Shown here: positions 57,281 to 64,000 of the stretch, in pieces
Position numbering within the stretch: the stretch's first letter is position 1
Layout of the letters: each line of letters starts with the position of its first letter
NCBI GenBank assembly: GCA_035235625.1
Contig: CP141142.1
Span: forward strand, 43,379,644-43,443,643
Direction of reading: 5' to 3'
DNA from: Saururus chinensis
Taxonomy: Eukaryota > Streptophyta > Magnoliopsida > Piperales > Saururaceae
DNA: 64,000 nucleotides
Position numbers and translations under genes: made by a program
The notes under the pieces: generated by a model
What the model was told of the DNA's origin: nothing
Database searches by the model: none
The model's input: only the letters and a program-made list of their open reading frames with translations

Positions 57281-60255
57281 TGTCACGGTCCGAATTTTTA
57301 AAAGCATTTTTGAATAGCACGAAGAGTAAGTAGCGAGATTTTTTTTCTTTAAATACAAAACAAACCATTTGATTAAATATCCAGGTCATGATAACTGGGG
57401 TTCACAAATACGAATATCAAATCATACGATATTATTAACGTCTAAAAATTCATAAAGACCAGCTCATCCATCTAAGTACAAGTCCATCGTCCGTCTGAAA
57501 ATAAATAATAAGTTGACTCTCACGCTTAAGGTACACTTACGTACTGGAGTTACAGAAATGCGAAAACCTCTTGTGCACGCCTGCCTTGGTCTCACTTTTC
57601 GTCGCGTGGAGAATCTGCAACAAAGCAAACCAAACAACAACGACAACCACAATGGAGCATCTCTGCCCATAGGAGAAGAGCTTCCAAAGGACAAAAGGTT
57701 TTATTAATATTTTTTGGATCAGGCCAACATCACCCGATGTTAGTTGCCTACGTACTTATCAGACAACGTCTCCAATGTTTCTAACAAGATCGGATCCAAA
57801 CGTAGTTCTGCCTAGAAACTACTCTACCCTATGAAGCACAACATCACACATGCAATGCTTAGATATTTTCAACCTACATTTTAGTAAGTCCTTTAACCGT
57901 TCCACTTGTCTAATTAACAAGCAATATCAAACATTGTTATTAATTATCTCACATCTCTTATTTGATAATTAAAACTATCAAATCTGCAACTCAGAGATGA
58001 CTCGCCCCTCGAGAAATCCCCCAAACAAAGTACTCCAGCCTTGGAGTGGATTGCTTAACAGCAGCTTGACCCAAATCCCCAGGGCTCTCAATAGCCTGCC
58101 ACGAATCTGGAGAAGAGGATCCCAACTGTGCTCATGGACACAGATTGGCAAGAAACACAAGCCTTCCATGATGCTCATGTAACTCCGCTTTTCATACGTA
58201 CTAAATAGTCCTGGGAAGACTTGCGGAAGACCTGTGGTAAAGACCCTTTGGTCAATACCCAAACCGTCGTGGTGATGAAGATGCATATTGCAATCTCCAC
58301 CTTCCCAACGCTGGGAGAAAATGTCTTGTAAGACATTACTAATATATCCATAGAAGCCTCAGGTCCTTATGACCATTGACTCCCTCAAACATATGAAACT
58401 TGGACTAGATTATTTTCATCTAGTCAAGTAACCACTCAACCATGTGGGTCCTCTTCACCTTGTGAATCGGCCTACCAAATAGCTCATCCACTGAGCTATG
58501 ACTCAGAGAACATTCCCAAATCACCCTTGGTTCATTAACCAAGGTCAAATTCTATGTCAGGGCCCCGTTCACCCCATGAACTGGTCCCAACCCTAAAGAG
58601 GGTATTTTAGTTATTATCTTTATTAGGTGTTCTCCCCTCAAACCAACAACAACCCATGTCTCTTGATTAATTTTCATTAATCTTAAGTTACTGATATGAA
58701 TCAATGCATCAATATCAAAAGCATGCATCAGCGTAAATAATCATGCAATCATACAAACATATAAATAATAAACGGAGGCCCATTGCATTCATTCGCAAGG
58801 CCAGGCTCAGAGAATTCAAGCCCGATATGTAAATTAACATATTCCACGAGTGACGTATATAATGCCCTAGTGGTTTTCTGCGCTGTGTTACGGACACGTG
58901 CAATACGCTGCCCTAAACCCTGAGAATTAGGGTTTTTCATTGGTTTCCCATGACACTGTGACCTGTCAAGGTCTTCGTGTCACCTACCGGTCACACCCCT
59001 TCCTTTTGAAGTCGTTTATAGGGTACCTTAACTCTTGATTCACTAGGTCATCTGTTTCATCAGAAACAGAACATATTGCCCCTAAGGGCATTAGGGTAAT
59101 TTTACTACCTAAGGTATGATACCCTCCCTTGGGTCATTCTAGTTATTTTACTGCCCCTCTATTGATTTAAGTCATTGACCTCTCACAAGGCTCCACTCTC
59201 AGACCGACTCACGCTTCCATTCACACGAATGTGGGCGGGTCCACTCAAAGGGTATTTCTGTCATTTGGTTTAAGGCCTTAATGATCTCCAATGGGTCCAA
59301 AATTAGGGTCAAGGGTACTACTTGACTTCATGGACTTTGTGTAATTTTCCTGGCATGTGATGGGGTCGTGAACCCCATGAACCGACCCAGGTTTTAACTA
59401 ACGGTTTATAATTAACCCTAGGGGCAAAAGGGTCAATTATCCACTCACTGGGATTTTTCCTCATTTATTGGTTTGGCATATAATCAGGTTGCTCATTAAA
59501 CTCTCACTGAGAATTTTCCCAAGTTTTAAACCAATTCATAGGCCCCTGAACCGGAGCCCTGAAGTCGGGTAAATGGTTTTCACACGATGATTTAACTACC
59601 AGGGGTAAAAAGGTCATTTTAGAGATTCTGGGATTTTTCCCGGTCCAAAAACTTGGTCAAGACACTCATAACCCTCTCAAAGTATATGGGTAATTTTTCT
59701 AAATTTTTAGAACAAGTAAAGGCCCTTAAACCGGACCCGGTTCAACCCCTACATTTATTTCTCTTTTTATTTATATTGCTGACCCATACCAGATCCGGGC
59801 TAGGCCCAGACCAGTGAAGACGTCTTCTTCGGTTCCGGCCAGCAGGAACACCGGCTGGCCTACGGCAGCCACTGCCGGCCGCCACTGTTAGTCGACGGGC
59901 TTGGCCAATAAGATCGCCTCCGGGAAGTGGTTCCGTTGGACCTATTCCCGTCGGCGCGCGGTGGCTGCCGAGCGGTCTGCAAAGCGGCCAGCTTTTTCTT
60001 CCGCCTGCGATTTGCATCGACGCTGCCACCTCACCTAGCCATGGGACCGGGGCCATTTGATTCACCGTCCAGCGGCGATTCAGAACCCCCTGGTCCAACC
60101 GTAGGTTTGCCACCGTCAGTAACGTCCGCACCCTCTTTCCTCTGTGATTTCAGAGAGAACTCGAGAAGGAGCAGGGGCACGGCGAAGCGGCAGTCCCAAC
60201 TTCCGGCGAGGCTCCGCCTCCTGCTGACCAATCAACAGAGAAGACAAGGCCCCTC
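57281..60255 (-). mobile_element. LTR-like segment, minus orientation
   Basis: It begins TGTCACGGTCCGAATTTTT, an LTR-type terminus, exactly where repeat copy 3 is cut. Minus-strand reading gives repeated phrases such as 'aaaatgacctttttacccct' (59600 region) and 'aaaattaccctaatgccctt' (59095 region), common in plant gypsy LTRs. A GC-rich block (59770-60235) lies at its far side, paralleling the layout of the 5.3 kb element. ORFs inside, such as 58286-57978 minus and 59927-60268 plus, show no motif. No far terminus is seen before the minisatellite. Confidence 0.5.
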
Positions 60256-63200
60256 TACATATGTGTAATGTTATTCCTACATATGTAGATCGTTTTTGCT
60301 ACATATGTGAAGCGATATTGCTACATATGTGGAGCGATATTGATAAATATGTGGAGTGTTATTGTTACATATGTAGAGCGTTATTACTACATATTTGAAG
60401 TGTTATTGCTACATATGTGGAGTGTTATTACTACATATGTCGAACGTTATTGTTAGATATGTAGAGCGATATTGCTACATATGTAGAGCGACTACATATG
60501 TGGAGCGATATCGATGCATAAGTGGAGCAATATTGCAACATCTGTGGAGAGATATTGATACATAATGGAACGTTATTACTACATATGTAGAGCATTATTG
60601 CTACATATGTGGAGCGATATTGTTACAAATGTGGAGCGTTATTGCTACATATGTGGAGCGTTATTGCTACATATGTGGAGCATTATTGCTACATATGTAG
60701 AGTGATATTGCTACATATGTGGAGGGATATTGATACACTTGTGGAGCGTTAGTGCTACATATGCGGAGTGTTATTGCTACGTATTTAGAGTGTTATTGTT
60801 ACATATGTGGAGCGTTATTGCTACATATGTGGAGAGTTATTATTACATATGTGGAGCGATATTGCTACGTATCTAGAGTGATATTGATAAATAATTGAAC
60901 GTTATTGCTACATATGTAGAGCGTTATTGCTACATATATGGAGCGATATTGCTACATAAGTGGAGCGTTATTACTACATATGTGGAGCAATATTGCTACA
61001 TATGTAGAGCGATATTGATACATAATGGAGCGTTATTGCTACATATGTGGAGCGATATTGCTACATCTGTGAAGCGTTATTGCTACATATGTGGAGTGAT
61101 ATTGCTACATATGTGGAGTGATATTGCTACATATGTGGAGCGATATTGATACATAATGGAGCGTTATTGCTACATATGTGGAGTGATATTGCTACATATG
61201 GGAGCGGCGATATTTATACATATGTGGGGCATTATTTTCTACATATTTGGAGCGATATTGATACATATGTAGAGTGTTATTGCTACATATGTGGATCGAT
61301 ATTGCTGCATATATGGAGCGATATTGCTACATATGTGGAGCGTTATTGCTCCATATGTCGAGCGATATAGCAACATTAGTGGAGCATTATTGCTGCATAT
61401 GTGAAGCGATAGTGATACATAATTGAGCGTTATTGGTACATATGTGAGCGTTATTGCTACATATGTGGGCCGATATTGCTATATATGTATAGCGATATTG
61501 CTACTTATGTGGAGCGATATTCCTACATATGTAGAGCGATATTGATAGATAGTGGAGCGTTATTGCTACATATGTAGAGCGTTATTGCTATGTATGTAGA
61601 GCGATATTGCTGCATATGTGGAGTGTTATTAATACATTTGTTGAGCGATATATAGCTTATATATGTGGAGCGATATTGTTACATATGCGAAACGATATTG
61701 CGACATATGTAGAGCGATATTGTTACAGATGTGGAGTGATATTGCTACATATGTAGAGCGATATTGAAAAATAATAGAGCGTTATTGCTACATATGTGGA
61801 GCGTTATTACTACATATGTGGAGCGATATTGCTACATAAGTGGAGCGATATTGCTACATATATAGAGCGATATTGACACATTGTGGAGCGTTATTGCTTT
61901 GTATGTAGAGCGATATTGCTGCAAATGTGGAGCATCATTACTACATATGTCGAGCTATATAGCTACATATATAGAGCGATATTGCTACATATGTGGAACG
62001 ATATTGCTACATATGTGGAGCGTTATTGCTACATATGCAGAGCATTATTACTACATATGTGGAGCGTTATTGCGACATATGTGGAGCGATATTGCTACAT
62101 ATATATAGTGTTATTGTTACATATGCGGAGCGATATTGATACGTAACGGTGCGTTATTACTACATATGTGGAGCGTTATTCCTACATATGTGGGACGATA
62201 TTATTACATAATGGAGCGATATTGCTACTTATGTAGTACGATATTGCTACATATGTGGATCGATATTGTTACATATGTGGAGCGATATTGCTACTTATGT
62301 GGTGCGGTATTGTTACATATGTAGAGCAATATTGATACATAGTGGAGCGTGGTTGCTACATATGTGGAGCGGTATTGCTACGTATGTAGAGCGATATTGC
62401 GGCAGATGAAGAGCATTATTACTACATATGTCGAGCGGTATATCTACATATATGGAGCGATATTGCTACATATGTGGAATGATATTGCTACATATGTGGA
62501 GCGTTATTTCTACATATGTAGAGCGTTATTACTACATATGTGGTGCGTTATTGCGACATATGTGGAGCGATATTGCTACATATGTGGAGCGATATTTCTA
62601 CATATATAGAGCGTTATTGCCATATATGCGGAACATTATTGCTACGTATGTAGAGCAATATTGCTACTTATGTGGACCGATATTGCTACATATGTAGAGC
62701 GTTATTACTACATATGTGAAGCAATATTGCTACATATGTGGAGCGATATTGATACATAATGGAGCGTTATTGCGACATATGTGGAGCGATATTGCTACAT
62801 ATGTGGAGCGATATTGCTACATATGTGGAGCGTTATTGCTACATATGTGGAGTGATCTTGTTACATATGTGGAGCGTTATTTCTACATATGTTGAGCGAT
62901 ATTGCTACATAAATAGAGCGATATTGCTACATATATGGAGCGATATTGACACATATGTAGAGCGTTATTGCTACGTATGTAGAGCGATATTGCTGCAAAT
63001 GTGGAGCGTCATTACTACATATGCCGGGCGATATATAGCAACATATGTGGAGCGATACTACTAGCTACTTATGTGGAGCGTTATTGCTGCATATGTGCAG
63101 CGATATTGTTACAAATGCGGAGCGTTATTACTACATATGTGGAGCGATATTGATACACAATAGAGCGATATTGCTACATAAGGGAGCGATATTGCTACAT

Positions 63201-64000
63201 ATGTGGAGCGATATTGCTGCATATGTGGAGCGATATTACTACATAGGTGGAGTGATATTGAAACATAATGGAGCGATATTGATACATAATGGAGCGTTAT
63301 TGCGACATATGTGGAGCGTTATTGCGGCATATGTGGAGCGATATTGATACATATGTGGAGCGTTATTGCTACATATGTGGAGTAATATTACTACATATGC
63401 AGAGGGATCTTGCTACGTATGTGTAGCGATATTGTTACATAATGGAGCGATATGGCTACATATGTGGAGCGATATTGATACATATGTAGAGTGTTATTTG
63501 TACATATTTGGAGTGTTATTGCTACATATGTGAAGCGTTATGCCTACATATGTGGAGCGTTATTGTTACATATTTGGAGTGATATTGCTACATATGGAGA
63601 GCGATATTAATAAATAATGGAGCGTTATTGTAACATATGTGGAGCATTATTGCTACATATGTAGAGCGATTTTGCTACAAATGTGTAGCGAGTTCGCTAC
63701 ATAATGGAGCAATATTGTAACATATGTGGACCGATATTGCCACATATGTAGAGCGGTATTGATACATATGTGGAGCGATATTGCTACATATGTGGAGCGA
63801 TATTGTTACATATGTAGAACAATATTGCTACTTATGTGGAGCGATATTGCTACATAATGGCGCGTTATTGCAACAAACGTCGAACATTATTGATAGATAT
63901 GTGGAGCGTTATTGCTACATATGTGGACCAATGTTGCTACATATGTCAAGCGATGTTGCTACATATGTGGAGCGATATTGGTACATATGTGTAGCGATAT
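60256..64000. repeat. 22 bp minisatellite, about 170 units, continues past window end
   Basis: The unit is tacatatgtggagcgatattg plus one base (22 bp). The commonest variants are gcgttatt for gcgatatt and tgtag for tgtgg. Some units are shortened (cataatgg for catatgtgg). The consensus has no stop in any forward frame, which yields many 60-100 codon ORFs such as 62759-63064 and 63045-63347. They are repeat artefacts, not genes. The core ACATATGT is palindromic. Confidence 0.97.

Noticed and set aside
60255-60259. ctaca as a matching target duplication for the LTR-like terminus at 57281 (flank ctaca at 57276-57280)
   Set aside because: The bases before it do not end in CA, and the sequence after it is minisatellite rather than the continuation of repeat copy 3. 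The match is chance.
60895-63347. Many ORFs of 60-101 codons with a YCYICGAILLHMWSDIATYV-type repeat peptide
   Set aside because: They arise automatically from a stop-free 22 bp unit. Overlapping ORFs in different frames encode the same peptide, and no start context or upstream signal is seen.
60256-64000. A CRISPR-like array
   Set aside because: The repeats are contiguous 22 bp units without unique spacers, in a plant-type genome. It is a minisatellite.

Overview
This window looks like nuclear DNA of a flowering plant. It holds two recognisable host genes in about 64 kb, one of them with plant-type introns and a GA-rich leader. The rest is mostly decayed plant transposable elements: LINEs, Ty3/gypsy and Ty1/copia relics, CACTA-like and hAT-like pieces, Stowaway-like MITEs, (TA)n tracts and a minisatellite. 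I cannot name the species from sequence alone.

Host genes. (1) 10476-11690, plus strand, is an intronless GRAS transcription factor of the SHORT-ROOT group, 404 residues, of the short form without the long N-terminal extension. A TATA box lies about 90 bases upstream. (2) 38086-44343, plus strand, is a 16-exon AAA ATPase gene of the plant DAA1/At1g64110-like family. The spliced model gives 835 residues, and every junction is consistent in phase. It has a degenerate N-terminal ATPase-like module, a complete C-terminal AAA module, one GC-AG intron, and a hAT-type MITE in intron 1. The two genes show no sign of acting together.

Layout. 0-4.2 kb: decayed LINE, minus strand. 4.9-5.3 kb: CACTA-like terminus. 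5.7-7.8 kb: second LINE, plus strand, interrupted by a MITE-like insertion. 7.8-12.9 kb: SHR-like gene and its flanks. 13-21.6 kb: Ty3/gypsy pol relic, minus strand, split by a 5.3 kb TG...CA element (15544-20850) that carries three families of tandem repeats and a GC-rich block. 21.8-26.1 kb: two related LTR ends facing opposite ways, with an antisense relative of the 5.3 kb element between them. 26.4-27.3 kb: Ty1/copia gag relic, minus strand. 27.3-37 kb: non-coding DNA with MITEs, small tandem duplications and three (TA)n tracts. 37-44.7 kb: AAA gene. 45.05-48.2 kb: hAT-like inverted-repeat element with a G-rich minisatellite, itself invaded by a 2,130 bp solo-LTR-like element with a perfect 5 bp target duplication. 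48.2-53.8 kb: small repeats and a (TA)n tract abutting three palindromic MITE-like units. 53.9-57.3 kb: 1.25 kb tandem repeat, two full copies and one truncated. 57.3-60.25 kb: LTR-like DNA ending in a GC-rich block. 60.26-64 kb: 22 bp minisatellite running off the end of the window.

I found no CRISPR array, no convincing tRNA or rRNA gene, and no prokaryote-type operon. The most interesting material is the nested-element architecture and the repeat biology: a long LTR with internal higher-order repeats, a 34 bp palindrome with a central G-box just upstream of an LTR TATA box, palindromic units next to (TA)n, and a minisatellite open in all three forward frames.
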